A stretch of DNA of 64,000 nucleotides from SYFT01 sp964471115. GTDB taxonomy: Bacteria > Acidobacteriota > Vicinamibacteria > Vicinamibacterales > SCN-69-37. Of this stretch, positions 1-7,356 are shown one piece after another; position 1 is the first letter of the stretch; every line of letters starts with the position of its first letter. The stretch covers positions 5,194-69,193 of the forward strand of contig CAYYFE010000020.1 of assembly GCA_964471115.1 (NCBI GenBank), read 5' to 3'. Made by a program: the position numbers and the translations under genes. Below the pieces are notes generated by a model. That model searched no databases, was not told the DNA's origin, and saw only the letters and a program-made list of their open reading frames with translations.

Positions 1-261
1 GCTGCCGGCTGGCCCTTGAAATTCGCCACGTACTGGTCGACGGTCCACGAGGTAAAGGCGCCGTTGCGGTTCCCCTCGATGTGCGCGGTCGGCAGGAACG
101 CCTTGCGCATCTCGTCGGCGAGCGCGGTCGAGTGGCCTTTGAAGTACTGCTCGATGACCGCGCGAACGGCCTTGTCATCCGGGCTCTGAGCGTCAGCCAC
201 GGCCCCGCTCACGGCGGCTGCCAGTACAGCCGCGCCAATCGCCTGCCAGACAATCTTCATG
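1..261 (-). CDS. NTF2-like secreted protein, N-terminal part (runs off window start)
   Basis: Reading from 261 down, the protein starts MKIVWQAIGAAVLAAA, a signal peptide with a likely cleavage site after AVADA. It continues with DDKAVRAVIEQYFKGHSTA and a segment around AHIEGNRNGAFTSW. That pattern is typical of the lumazine-binding/DUF4440 (NTF2-like) fold, in which small exported or periplasmic proteins bind unknown ligands. Only 87 codons are inside the window and the C-terminus is missing. The ATG is preceded by a good Shine-Dalgarno (AGGGAGG, 7 nt upstream) and a TAGGAT hexamer at 284-289 on the minus strand. Enzymatic activity cannot be assigned; the fold call is from pattern only. Confidence 0.7.
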
Positions 262-565
262 TCATTGCCTCCCTGTCCCCTGATCCTAAGCAATCACGCC
301 GTTCGAAGGCGGACGAGACGTTAGCCGGGTTCATGGACGTCAGACGGCCAGGCAGTCACATCCTCAGAAGACCGAAGCCCCCGTGGGCGGCGGGCCTGGC
401 AGCGGCATGGGCGGGATGTACTGGGACCGGTTCCAGGTCGCAGGGAACAGGTCTCAGGGAACAGGTACGGAGGGGCCCGGTGTCGTCAGCAGCCGAGCCC
501 GTTCTTCTTGTGGGCCGTCGCCGATGGTCCGCTTTACGTGGGTCTTTGCCCGAACATCACGGGCC
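262..565. other. intergenic stretch with a short direct repeat
   Basis: No convincing gene is seen. The open frames here have no start signal, no domain and poor codon usage. The only structure is a perfect 12-base direct repeat, CAGGGAACAGGT, at 441-452 and 455-466. The left end serves as the leader of the minus-strand gene that starts at 261. Confidence 0.5.
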
Positions 566-772
566 CTATCCGACGCTGGCGTGCCGGGGTCCTTTGTTGT
601 CGCCATGCGTTGACCATAAGCCGCCGCGCCGGCTCGCTGCTCTCCCACCCACGATCGGCATGACCACCAGTGCCACCGTAAACAGCGCGTGACACCAGAT
701 CGGCACAAGCGACCAGGACATCATCGCCTTCATCAGGCCCATCACCAGCAGGACCAGCAACGACACCGACAA
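566..772 (-). CDS. possible small hydrophobic protein, doubtful
   Basis: A 68-codon frame starting at a TTG encodes a strongly hydrophobic N-terminal 45 residues (SVSLLVLLVMGLMKAMMSW, then CHALFTVALVVMPIVGG), which would form one or two membrane helices. The C-terminal third is Arg/Gly-rich and looks non-coding. An ATG in another frame (at about 782) begins MRILVGVVAG and would run into the same DNA, so this may be a frame-shifted remnant of a small membrane protein. It lies just downstream of the membrane protein ending at 802. No family is recognised. Treat it as a candidate or remnant. Confidence 0.25.
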   Translation of the reverse strand: MSVSLLVLLVMGLMKAMMSWSLVPIWCHALFTVALVVMPIVGGRAASRRGGLWSTHGDNKGPRHASVG

Positions 773-801
773 GGATTCGCATCGTCAGACCACCTGGCCC
801 G

Positions 802-1500
802 CTACAGCAATATCCGCAGGACCACATTGGTGAACGCCGCCCACTGGGATGTTAACGCCAGTGGCTCGCTCCAGACACGAAAGGCAAACGCCGCCAGGCC
901 GAGGAGGTACACGGGATGGATGCGGCGGGTGTGGCGCCAGTCGAACCCCACGGCCACCAGCATCGGCGACGACCAGAGCAGAAACATGCAGATCAGACCG
1001 AGTGGTGGGGCCGGCATGAACCACATGCGCGCCGACGCCGCGACGAGCAACGCCGTGGCGGCGACGGTCATGAGCTTCTTGTGGATGTCCGGCCGCCGCC
1101 TGAACCAGACGGCTGCGCCAAAAAAGCTCGCAAAAATGAGCATGTCGACCGAGATCACGTACAGCAGGCCTTCGGCGTGCCCGCCGCGCGGAAGGGCGGC
1201 GGCTCGCAGCACGCCCGTGGTGAGGCCGAGAACAATGAGCCCGACGCCGTAGGCAATACCGATGCGGCCGAACCGCACATGCCATCGCAGTCGTCCCGTC
1301 GCGGCAAACACCGCCTGCGCGGCGAATACGGCGAGCCACCCCGTGAACACCACCGCGTGCAGATGGATGAGTGGACTTTGCACGAGCGTACGCCGGGTCA
1401 GCGGGCCGTAGTACGTCGGCCAGAATCCCACGATCGCCATCAACGCCATCACCCCACTCAACCAGATGTAGAGCGGCGTGGCATTGGTGCGTCTGCTCAT
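802..1500 (-). CDS. polytopic inner-membrane protein, unknown function
   Basis: This 232-residue protein begins MSRRTNATPLYIWLSGVMAL and has about six or seven hydrophobic segments with basic loops (for example RRRPDIHKKL between helices). A His-containing helix (SPLIHLHAVVFTGWLAVF) and a later MTVAATALLVAASARMWF helix resemble small haem or quinone-binding membrane proteins, but no motif is decisive. An upstream in-frame GTG at 1533 would add 11 residues that include a poly-Gly stretch encoded by a run of nine C at 1523-1531. The ATG at 1500 is preferred because the extra residues are not hydrophobic or conserved-looking. Function is unknown. Confidence 0.65.
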   Translation of the reverse strand: MSRRTNATPLYIWLSGVMALMAIVGFWPTYYGPLTRRTLVQSPLIHLHAVVFTGWLAVFAAQAVFAATGRLRWHVRFGRIGIAYGVGLIVLGLTTGVLRAAALPRGGHAEGLLYVISVDMLIFASFFGAAVWFRRRPDIHKKLMTVAATALLVAASARMWFMPAPPLGLICMFLLWSSPMLVAVGFDWRHTRRIHPVYLLGLAAFAFRVWSEPLALTSQWAAFTNVVLRILL

Positions 1501-1600
1501 GCGGCGCGCTGCGAAGTCATCGCCCCCCCCCACCCTGGACCACTGGAAACTCGTGATCGCCGTGCGTGGCCACGACCGTGCCGCCCGCAGCCTCGAGACG

Positions 1601-2002
1601 CTATCGGGCGCCGTTCAACCCACGCTCGCGGCGGGTGGCGATCCACGTCGCGGCCAACGCCGCGCCGGCGATCGCCGAAATGACCACCGACCAGCCGATG
1701 CGCGGGAACGTCAGCGCCATGGCTGCCGCCACCACCATCAGACCCGCGCCCCCGACGCCGGCCACGCGCAACCGGCTGTAGTTGATCACGTCCGAATGTG
1801 AGTCCTGGAACGGGTCAGGCCGTGTGAGTGACGCCCCAAGGCCTCGCCGCCCACTCACAATCAGCACCAGCGCGGCCAGGACGCCGCCGGTGACCGGAAT
1901 CGCGAGTATCCACCCGAGATCACGATCGGCCAGCGCGGCTACCACGAGCGCCACGACCAGGACCCAACCGCCGACCTGTCTGACACGCGCGGACCATCGC
2001 AT
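1601..2002 (-). CDS. small membrane protein with two helical pairs, unknown function
   Basis: This 133-residue protein has two hydrophobic hairpins: residues about 10-50 (GWVLVVALVVAALADRDLGW followed by PVTGGVLAALVLIV) and about 85-122 (AGLMVVAAAMALTFPRIGW followed by SAIAGAALAATWIA). A polar loop (SLTRPDPFQDSHSDVINYS) separates them. A Shine-Dalgarno-like GGGGAGGGC precedes the ATG, so the start is well supported. The gene is codirectional with the membrane protein downstream (802-1500) and may be cotranscribed, with a 100-bp gap. No family is recognised. Confidence 0.6.
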   Translation of the reverse strand: MRWSARVRQVGGWVLVVALVVAALADRDLGWILAIPVTGGVLAALVLIVSGRRGLGASLTRPDPFQDSHSDVINYSRLRVAGVGGAGLMVVAAAMALTFPRIGWSVVISAIAGAALAATWIATRRERGLNGAR

Positions 2003-2065
2003 GGTGCCCTCCCCAATTGAGTTCGTGTGTGACGGTAGTCTAGCACTCCGCTTGAACTGTTGACG

Positions 2066-2809
2066 TCACCGGGCTTCCCCCGGCGCGAGCGCGCGGACCG
2101 TCGCCCGTTGAATGACATCGAGCCTGGGATACACACGCGCAAAGAACGCGGCGCCCTCGGCGAATGCGGGATCTTGCCTGCCGGCGCGGATCCCGCCCAG
2201 CCCTTCCCCATACTCCGCATAAAACCGATCGGCCACGTCGAGGCCCTCGGTGACACGCCCGAACGGTACGAAGGGTTCGTTGTCGTGTGTGTCGCGGTTG
2301 TCGCGCAGGTTGATGAACACCTGGGTGGTCCGCCCGTTGGGGACGGCAAACGCAAACGCGACGGTGCCGCGCACATTGCTCTGCTGGAACGGATCGTCGG
2401 GGATGGTCCGGCCGCGCCAGGCCTGGGCCACCACCGGGTCGGCGGGAATCCCGAACTGCGCCCACGTCTTCGGACGAATCCGGAAGACCGGCGCTCCGTC
2501 ATAGAACCCGTGCCGCGCGAGGGCCACGAAGCGATCCGCGCCGTGAGGCGCCCACGCGCGCACGACTCCGATCACGACGACCCCGGCGGTGGTCTCCAGG
2601 CGCACGTGTGACCGCGCGGGCGCCGGTTGCGCGAACACCGGGTCGTCGGGATGACGCAGTCGACTGCCCTCCTGCGCCGGCAGCGCAACCACAGCCACGA
2701 CGACGGCAATGCAGAGTGGCCACCACGTCCCGGCGGCGTTCCGTGTGGCACAATCCCGATCGTCGACCTCGCGACGTACGCGCCGGTCGTTTCTTCTCGG
2801 AGCAGGCAT
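2066..2809 (-). CDS. cyclophilin-type peptidyl-prolyl cis-trans isomerase, exported
   Basis: The 247-residue product has one hydrophobic segment (PLCIAVVVAVVALPAQEG, residues about 30-47), a likely signal or anchor. A cyclophilin domain follows: LETTAGVVVIGVVRAWAPHGADRFVALA, then GFYDGAPVFRI, GTVAFAFA, TTQVFINLRDN and FVPFGRVTEGLDVADRF. The order matches the family core (F-R, Q-F-I/F, F-G-x-V-x-x-G). It would catalyse prolyl isomerisation in the periplasm. The ATG at 2809 overlaps head-to-head with the ATG of the divergent gene at 2808, which is unusual. The true start may lie further in, because the first 30 residues are Arg-rich and no Shine-Dalgarno is visible. Confidence 0.8.
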   Translation of the reverse strand: MPAPRRNDRRVRREVDDRDCATRNAAGTWWPLCIAVVVAVVALPAQEGSRLRHPDDPVFAQPAPARSHVRLETTAGVVVIGVVRAWAPHGADRFVALARHGFYDGAPVFRIRPKTWAQFGIPADPVVAQAWRGRTIPDDPFQQSNVRGTVAFAFAVPNGRTTQVFINLRDNRDTHDNEPFVPFGRVTEGLDVADRFYAEYGEGLGGIRAGRQDPAFAEGAAFFARVYPRLDVIQRATVRALAPGEAR

Positions 2810-3314
2810 GTTGAAAAGGCAGGGTCGTTCGTTCGTCATTCTCGCACTCGTGATTGTCTCCGCCGGACCGGCGGTCGTGTCAGGCCAGCAGGGCGACGGC
2901 GTTCGCACCGTGGCGCAGTTGTATCGCGACTACGCATGGGAAGCGGTCATGGAGGAACCGGGCGGGGCCGCGTTCGCCCTGGTCGCACAGCCACGCAACG
3001 TCCTGGCGAAGTATTTCGACGACGAACTGACGGCGCTGCTGCTCAAGGACCGGGAGTGCGCGCGCAGGACGAAGGGCATCTGCAACCTGGGGTTCTCGCC
3101 CCTCTGGGCATCCCAGGCTCCCGGCGCCAGCGCGTTGAAGGTGACCGGCACCAGCGATCCGGCCGTCGTCGCCGTCACCTTCCGTCATCCGGACGAAACG
3201 ACGCCGACGACCCTGCAGTACCGGGTGCGCCGGACCCCGGCCGGCTGGCGCATCCAGGACATCGTGTATGCCGAAATCGGCTCGCTGGTGAAGCTGCTGA
3301 AACAGACACCCTGA
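2808..3314 (+). CDS. DUF3828-like exported protein
   Basis: The 168-residue protein begins MLKRQGRSFVILALVIVSAG, a signal peptide with likely cleavage near VVSGQQ. The mature part contains VAQLYRDYAWE, LAKYFDDELTALLLKDREC, KGICNLGFSPLWASQ and PAGWRIQDIVY. This is the NTF2-like pattern of DUF3828, a periplasmic domain of unknown role. A weak GGAG lies upstream. Its ATG overlaps the start of the divergent cyclophilin gene by 2 nt, so both promoters must lie inside the other gene. The family call is by motif resemblance. Confidence 0.7.
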   Translation: MLKRQGRSFVILALVIVSAGPAVVSGQQGDGVRTVAQLYRDYAWEAVMEEPGGAAFALVAQPRNVLAKYFDDELTALLLKDRECARRTKGICNLGFSPLWASQAPGASALKVTGTSDPAVVAVTFRHPDETTPTTLQYRVRRTPAGWRIQDIVYAEIGSLVKLLKQTP

Positions 3315-3316
3315 CG

Positions 3317-3604
3317 TCAGTCGTCGTCTTCGGGAATCGGCCGCCACAGGACGAGCACCTTGCCGACCTGCTGCACGTCCGCGGCGCCCGTCGCCGCGCA
3401 CAAGGCCTCGGCCATGGTTGCCCGCGCGTCGCGATCGGCGCCGGCGAGTTTGACCTTGATCAGGCCATGGGCCGTCAGTGCGCGGTCGACTTCCGCCACC
3501 AGGGCGTCGGTCACGCCGGCCTGCCCGACCTGGACGACGGGTTCGAGGGCATGCGCCCTGGCCTTCAGCTGGGCGCGCTCGCGGGCGGTCAACACGACGG
3601 ACAT
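3317..3604 (-). CDS. yhbY: YhbY-family CRM-domain RNA-binding protein
   Basis: The 95-residue protein starts MSVVLTARERAQLKARAHAL. It has the CRM-domain order: LEPVVQVGQAGVTDALVAEVDRAL, then ELIKVKL-like HGLIKVKLAGADRDARA, then AALCAATGAADVQQVGKVLVLWR. Family members associate with the pre-50S ribosome or tRNA-like RNA and assist ribosome assembly. Length equals the family norm. The start at 3604 is chosen because a TACAAT hexamer (complement of 3611-3616) ends exactly 6 nt before the ATG, which would give a leaderless mRNA. It converges with the gene ending at 3314 with a 2-bp gap. Confidence 0.92.
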   Translation of the reverse strand: MSVVLTARERAQLKARAHALEPVVQVGQAGVTDALVAEVDRALTAHGLIKVKLAGADRDARATMAEALCAATGAADVQQVGKVLVLWRPIPEDDD

Positions 3605-3610
3605 GGCTGA

Positions 3611-3616
3611 ATTGTA
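3611..3616 (-). promoter_or_regulatory. -10 hexamer TACAAT for yhbY, leaderless spacing
   Basis: TACAAT on the minus strand is followed by 6 nt and then the ATG of yhbY, placing transcription start at or next to the start codon. No matching -35 is seen. Confidence 0.55.
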
Positions 3617-3653
3617 CCCGTGACCGTCGCACCGGCGCCGCAGCGCCATGCAC

Positions 3654-3659
3654 TACGAT
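3654..3659 (+). promoter_or_regulatory. -10 hexamer TACGAT before sirtuin gene
   Basis: TACGAT ends 8 nt before the chosen ATG at 3668, and no Shine-Dalgarno is present between. This is consistent with a near-leaderless transcript. Confidence 0.4.
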
Positions 3660-3667
3660 GCGAATGG

Positions 3668-4480
3668 ATGGACACCCACGCCGACCGCCTGCAACGCTGG
3701 CTCGAGGGTCACGCGCGGGTGTGTGTCCTGACCGGCGCCGGGTGTAGTACGGCGTCAGGGATTCCCGACTACCGAGACGAACAGGGCCGCTGGAAACGAC
3801 GGCCGCCGGTGATGAGCCTGGCCTTCCGCACCCGGCCCGAGGTGTATCGACGGTACTGGGCGAGGGCCTTTGCGGGGTGGCCCGGATTCTCGTCCGCGCA
3901 GCCGGGCCCGGCTCACCTCGCGCTGGCGGCGCTGGAACACGCGGGCGTGGTGCATGGACTGGTCACCCAGAACGTCGACGGCCTGCACCAGCGCGCGGGC
4001 AGCCGCGCGGTCATCGATCTGCACGGCCGGCTCGATCTCGTCGTGTGCCTCGGCTGCGGGGCCCGCGTCACTCGCCACGACCTGCACACCTCGCTCGCCG
4101 AGGCCAATGCGGGCTGGGCCCCGGCCTTCGCCGCCGCGCCCGACGGCGACGCCGACATCGATCCGGCGTCGGTCGACGCGTTCGTGCCGCCGGCCTGCGC
4201 GCACTGCGGCGGCTGGATGAAACCCGACGTGGTCTTCTTCGGCGAAAACGTCCCGGCCCCGGTGTACGCGTCGGCGCGTGACGCGGTGGCCACCGCCGAC
4301 GCGTTACTGGTCGTCGGCTCGTCGCTGATGGTGTACTCCGGCTTCCGCTTCGTGCTCCAGGCGCGCGACGCCGGACGGCCCATCGCGATCGTCAATCGCG
4401 GATACACCCGCGGTGACGCGCTCGCGACCCTGAAGATCGACGCCGACATCGGGCAGGTGCTGTCAGGACTGCGCGTATGA
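3668..4480 (+). CDS. NAD-dependent protein deacylase of the Sir2 family
   Basis: The 270-residue protein carries the full sirtuin signature. The NAD-binding GAGCSTASGIPDYR is at residues 23-36, TQNVDGLHQRAGS is near 100, and the catalytic His is H119 in DLHGRLD. Zinc cysteines are C127/C130 (CLGC) and C177/C180 (CAHC), followed by PDVVFFGENVP and LLVVGSSLMVYSG. The reaction is NAD-dependent removal of acyl groups from protein lysines, giving nicotinamide and O-acyl-ADP-ribose. The protein is cytoplasmic. An in-frame upstream start would add 16 poorly conserved residues, so 3668 is preferred. The gene ends inside the -10 region of the next transcription unit (4476-4481). Confidence 0.93.
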   Translation: MDTHADRLQRWLEGHARVCVLTGAGCSTASGIPDYRDEQGRWKRRPPVMSLAFRTRPEVYRRYWARAFAGWPGFSSAQPGPAHLALAALEHAGVVHGLVTQNVDGLHQRAGSRAVIDLHGRLDLVVCLGCGARVTRHDLHTSLAEANAGWAPAFAAAPDGDADIDPASVDAFVPPACAHCGGWMKPDVVFFGENVPAPVYASARDAVATADALLVVGSSLMVYSGFRFVLQARDAGRPIAIVNRGYTRGDALATLKIDADIGQVLSGLRV

Positions 4481-4481
4481 T
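4476..4481 (+). promoter_or_regulatory. -10 hexamer TATGAT with leaderless spacing to the GTG at 4488
   Basis: TATGAT overlaps the last codons and stop of the sirtuin gene and ends exactly 6 nt before GTG 4488. This is the same spacing as for yhbY (3604), 33458 and 45528. It is the main evidence that the small ORF at 4488 is expressed. Confidence 0.5.
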
Positions 4482-4487
4482 TTCCGC

Positions 4488-4643
4488 GTGAACGCACTCA
4501 CCCCTGCCATCGAACACACGCGCCCGGGCGCCGGCGGATTCGCCGACTCCTTCAACGGCGCGCTCGAAGACGCGCGCCTGACGGCGGCCCGCGGCCACCA
4601 GCGGCGCGACGCGGCCCTGTGGACGATTCAACGCGGCCTGTAA
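4488..4643 (+). CDS. 51-residue small protein, possible peptide precursor
   Basis: A GTG-started frame of 51 codons reads VNALTPAIEHTRPGAGGFA through LWTIQRGL. About 86 % of third codon positions are G or C, as in neighbouring genes, so it looks coding. Its stop overlaps the next start as TAATG (4641-4645), implying translational coupling to the FkbM-type methyltransferase. A -10 hexamer sits at leaderless distance upstream. It is polar, Arg-rich at the C-terminus, and has no signal peptide or membrane helix. The next two genes are a methyltransferase and a lasso-cyclase-like enzyme. A peptide substrate of these is therefore conceivable, but the canonical lasso leader motif is not evident. 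Alternatively it is a small regulatory or accessory protein. Confidence 0.6.
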   Translation: MNALTPAIEHTRPGAGGFADSFNGALEDARLTAARGHQRRDAALWTIQRGL

Positions 4644-5533
4644 TGCTGTTTGCGCGCGTCCGGTCCGTCGTCTGGCACCCGTCCCAGGGGCTCTGGAACC
4701 GGCGGCTGATCGGCGCGCTGCGGCGCGTGCTGCGGTCGTCCTGGCTCGTGCGCACGGCGACCACGCTGGTGATCCACCTCGATACGGCCCTGCTCTGGAC
4801 GCGGGTCGGCGCGCGTCGCGGCCGCCGGCTGGGGCCGGCATCCGTGTTCCACCTGCCGGCGCTGCCGGCCGGCATCCCCGTGTTGTACCTCGATCTCGGC
4901 ACGCACACAGACGCGCAGGAACTCCTGTTCGCGGCGCGTGCCGTTCTGCCGCGCTGGTGTCGCGCGTTCACGGCCGTCGGCTTCGAGGCGCATCCCGACT
5001 CCTGCGCACGGGCCCGCGCGGCGATCGGCACGGCGGCCCACGTGCGCATGGTGCACGCCGCCGCCTGCCACGATGTCCCTGACGATGGGCACGTGCGTCT
5101 GTATGCCGCCGCCGGTGCAACCGAAGGCAAACGGGGGCGGAGCGACTCGCTGCATCGACCCGGTCCCACCAGCATCAGGGTCCCCGCAGTCCGCCTGTCC
5201 GACTGGCTGCGCGCCGAAGGCGCCGCCGGCGGGACGCACATCATCCTGCTGCGCATGAACATCGAAGGCGCCGAGCTCGACGTCCTTCGGGACCTCGACG
5301 ACCACGGGCTGCCCGGGCACATCGACGGGTACTACGGGCTGTGGGATGACGCCGGCAAGATTGACGCGGCGGCCGACACCGCGTTGCGGGCGCTCACGGC
5401 GCGGCTCCGGATCGCCCCGGTGACATTCAACGGGCGGGACATGCGGTGGGCCGCGCGCCGGGCGGCGATCGCCTACGACCTGCGGACCGCCCTGCATGCG
5501 GGCGCCCGCCGGGTCACGAGGCGTGCCGCATGA
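4643..5533 (+). CDS. FkbM-family SAM-dependent methyltransferase
   Basis: This 296-residue protein begins MLFARVRSVVWHPSQ at the ATG of a TAATG overlap. The SAM-binding part reads VLYLDLGTHTDAQELLFAA, then FTAVGFEAHPDSCARARAAI, followed by VRLSDWL and IILLRMNIEGAELDVLRDL. This is the FkbM pattern (D-x-G-x-x, F-E-P/A-x-P, K/R-x-D/N-I-E-G-x-E). Family members O-methylate polyketides, sugars or peptides. The end overlaps the next gene by ATGA (5530-5533), so the small ORF, this gene and the AsnB-like gene form one coupled operon. The substrate is unknown. Confidence 0.85.
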   Translation: MLFARVRSVVWHPSQGLWNRRLIGALRRVLRSSWLVRTATTLVIHLDTALLWTRVGARRGRRLGPASVFHLPALPAGIPVLYLDLGTHTDAQELLFAARAVLPRWCRAFTAVGFEAHPDSCARARAAIGTAAHVRMVHAAACHDVPDDGHVRLYAAAGATEGKRGRSDSLHRPGPTSIRVPAVRLSDWLRAEGAAGGTHIILLRMNIEGAELDVLRDLDDHGLPGHIDGYYGLWDDAGKIDAAADTALRALTARLRIAPVTFNGRDMRWAARRAAIAYDLRTALHAGARRVTRRAA

Positions 5534-7356
5534 GCACGTTCTGCGCGCTCGCCCGGTTCGACGGCGGCCCGGTCGACCTGGCCGAGATCGACGTCATGCT
5601 CGACGCGCTCGATTACTGGCGCGCGGATCGGCGCGGCGTCTGGTGCGGCGCCCACGCGGCTCTCGGGCACCTGCTGCTGCAGACCCAGGCGGATCCGTCA
5701 CTCGAATCGCTCCCGGCCACCTCGCGCGGGGGCACGGTGACCCTCACCGGCGACCTCCGCCTCGACAATCGCGCGGCCCTGGCCGACGCCCTCGACATCG
5801 CGCCCCCGGCGCGGAGCCAGCTCTCCGACGGCGCGCTGGTCATTGCGGCCTACGAGAAGTGGGGCACACGATTCCCGACACACCTGCGCGGCGACTTTGC
5901 CCTGGCGCTGTGGGACGAGGCCCAGCAACACCTCGTCTGCGCCCGGGACCCGTTCGGCGTGCGCCCATTGTGTTACGCGCACCATGGCGCGGCCATCGCC
6001 GTCGCCAGCGAGATCAAGGGCGTGCTCCCGCTGCCCTTCGTCGACCGGCGCATCGACGAGGTGTGGGTCGCGGACCTGCTGCACCGCCTGTTCCTCGACG
6101 CCACGCGCACGCTGTTCAGGGGCATCCGTCAACTGGCGCCGGCCACCGTGCTGGTCGCCGATCACCGCGGCCTTCGCACCGAACGGTACTGGTCGCCTGA
6201 CACCGTCCACGACACCTCCTACCCGCGGGAGGAGGACGCGATCGCGGCGTTTCGCGACCAGTTGTGGGTGGCCATCCGCAGTCGCCTCTCCACCTCCGGC
6301 AGCGTCGGCGCCGAGCTGAGCGGCGGTCTCGATTCCTCCGGCGTGGCGGCCATGGCTCAACGGGTGCTGGCCGAGCGCGGGCAGCCGCTGTACACGTTCT
6401 CTCAGGTGCGGCCGGACGTACTGCCCGACGCGCCTCTGCCGGAAGACGCCCGGGCGCAGATCGACGCGGTGTGCGCGTTCGCCGGCATCCGGCACAACTG
6501 CCGCCTCACCGGGGCGGACGGCAGCCTGACGGATCCGCTGGACGACGTCGGCCGCTTCTTCGACCAACCGCCGCCGAACGTGATCAGCCTGAACAACGAC
6601 GACCTGTACGACGCGGCGGCTGCCACCGGCGTGCGCGTGTTGTTGTCGGGGTTCGGGGGCAACCAGTGCGTGTCCTCGGCCTTGGCCGCCGGGTCGGGCG
6701 TGGGCCGTCTGCTCCGATGGCTGGCACCGGGCCGCCTCTGGGTGGACGCGCTGCTGCGCCGGGGGCCGGAATGGCAGAAGTTTGCGCTGCGCGCGTCGCG
6801 TGACGACTTTGCTGCGCGCATGGGCATGTGGAAGCGCACGCTGCAGGCCAATCGCCAGCACGGCTGGGCGGTCTCGTCGCGCCAGGCGCTCGCTCAGGCG
6901 CTTGCGCGGCCGACGGTCGCGCTGCGATTTGAATCGGCGCACGTTTCGACCGCCGCGCGCCGCATGGAGTACCGGTACCCGCTTCTCGATCAGGATCTGA
7001 TCGCCACCTACCTGGCGTTGCCCGCGCACCTGCATGCCGTGCCCGACCGGCCGCGCTACGTCTTCCGGATGAGCCTGGCGGGAGTCGTGCCCGATGAGGT
7101 GCGGTGGGACCAGGGCCCCCGGGCGTCGGCGAGTCCCGGCAGCGCCTGGCGGAAACACCGGGACGCCGGGATCTTCAGCCGGCGCCTCGCCGCCCTGCCT
7201 GCGGATGACCCTGTCTTCCAGTACGTCGACCGGGCGAAACTCGACGCCACATTGCCGGCACGCGGGGAAATCCCTCGCCACTGGCGCCGCGAAACGGAGA
7301 TCCGCACCGTCCTGTTGCTGTCGCGGGTCCTGCGGGACGCCGCCCGGCTCCCCTGA
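5530..7356 (+). CDS. asparagine-synthetase-like ATP-dependent amidotransferase (lasso-cyclase-like)
   Basis: The 608-residue protein has an N-terminal Ntn/GATase-like domain (residues 1-190). Its landmarks are LGHLLLQTQ, LTGDLRLDNRAALADAL, LRGDFALALWDE, CARDPFGVRPLCY and ASEIKGVL. The ATP-PPi synthetase domain follows with the P-loop SGGLDSSG at 264-271. The family makes asparagine, beta-lactams or lasso-peptide rings by adenylating a carboxylate. The N-terminus is MSTFCALARF: the nucleophilic Cys expected right after Met is absent (Cys is residue 5). Glutamine hydrolysis is therefore doubtful, as in McjC-type cyclases. It is coupled by ATGA to the methyltransferase. No McjB-type protease or PqqD-like protein is seen in the window, so a canonical lasso cluster is not shown. 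Confidence 0.85.
   Translation: MSTFCALARFDGGPVDLAEIDVMLDALDYWRADRRGVWCGAHAALGHLLLQTQADPSLESLPATSRGGTVTLTGDLRLDNRAALADALDIAPPARSQLSDGALVIAAYEKWGTRFPTHLRGDFALALWDEAQQHLVCARDPFGVRPLCYAHHGAAIAVASEIKGVLPLPFVDRRIDEVWVADLLHRLFLDATRTLFRGIRQLAPATVLVADHRGLRTERYWSPDTVHDTSYPREEDAIAAFRDQLWVAIRSRLSTSGSVGAELSGGLDSSGVAAMAQRVLAERGQPLYTFSQVRPDVLPDAPLPEDARAQIDAVCAFAGIRHNCRLTGADGSLTDPLDDVGRFFDQPPPNVISLNNDDLYDAAAATGVRVLLSGFGGNQCVSSALAAGSGVGRLLRWLAPGRLWVDALLRRGPEWQKFALRASRDDFAARMGMWKRTLQANRQHGWAVSSRQALAQALARPTVALRFESAHVSTAARRMEYRYPLLDQDLIATYLALPAHLHAVPDRPRYVFRMSLAGVVPDEVRWDQGPRASASPGSAWRKHRDAGIFSRRLAALPADDPVFQYVDRAKLDATLPARGEIPRHWRRETEIRTVLLLSRVLRDAARLP

Noticed and set aside
1500..1533. Phase-variable start of the membrane protein through a run of nine C (1523-1531)
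   Set aside because: The tract lies upstream of the preferred ATG at 1500 and would only affect an alternative GTG start. There is no evidence that the longer form is used.
4488..7356. Complete lasso-peptide cluster
   Set aside because: Only a McjC-like gene is present. No McjB transglutaminase-like protease or PqqD-type leader-binding gene is seen, and the small ORF lacks the usual leader motif and a convincing ring Asp/Glu context.
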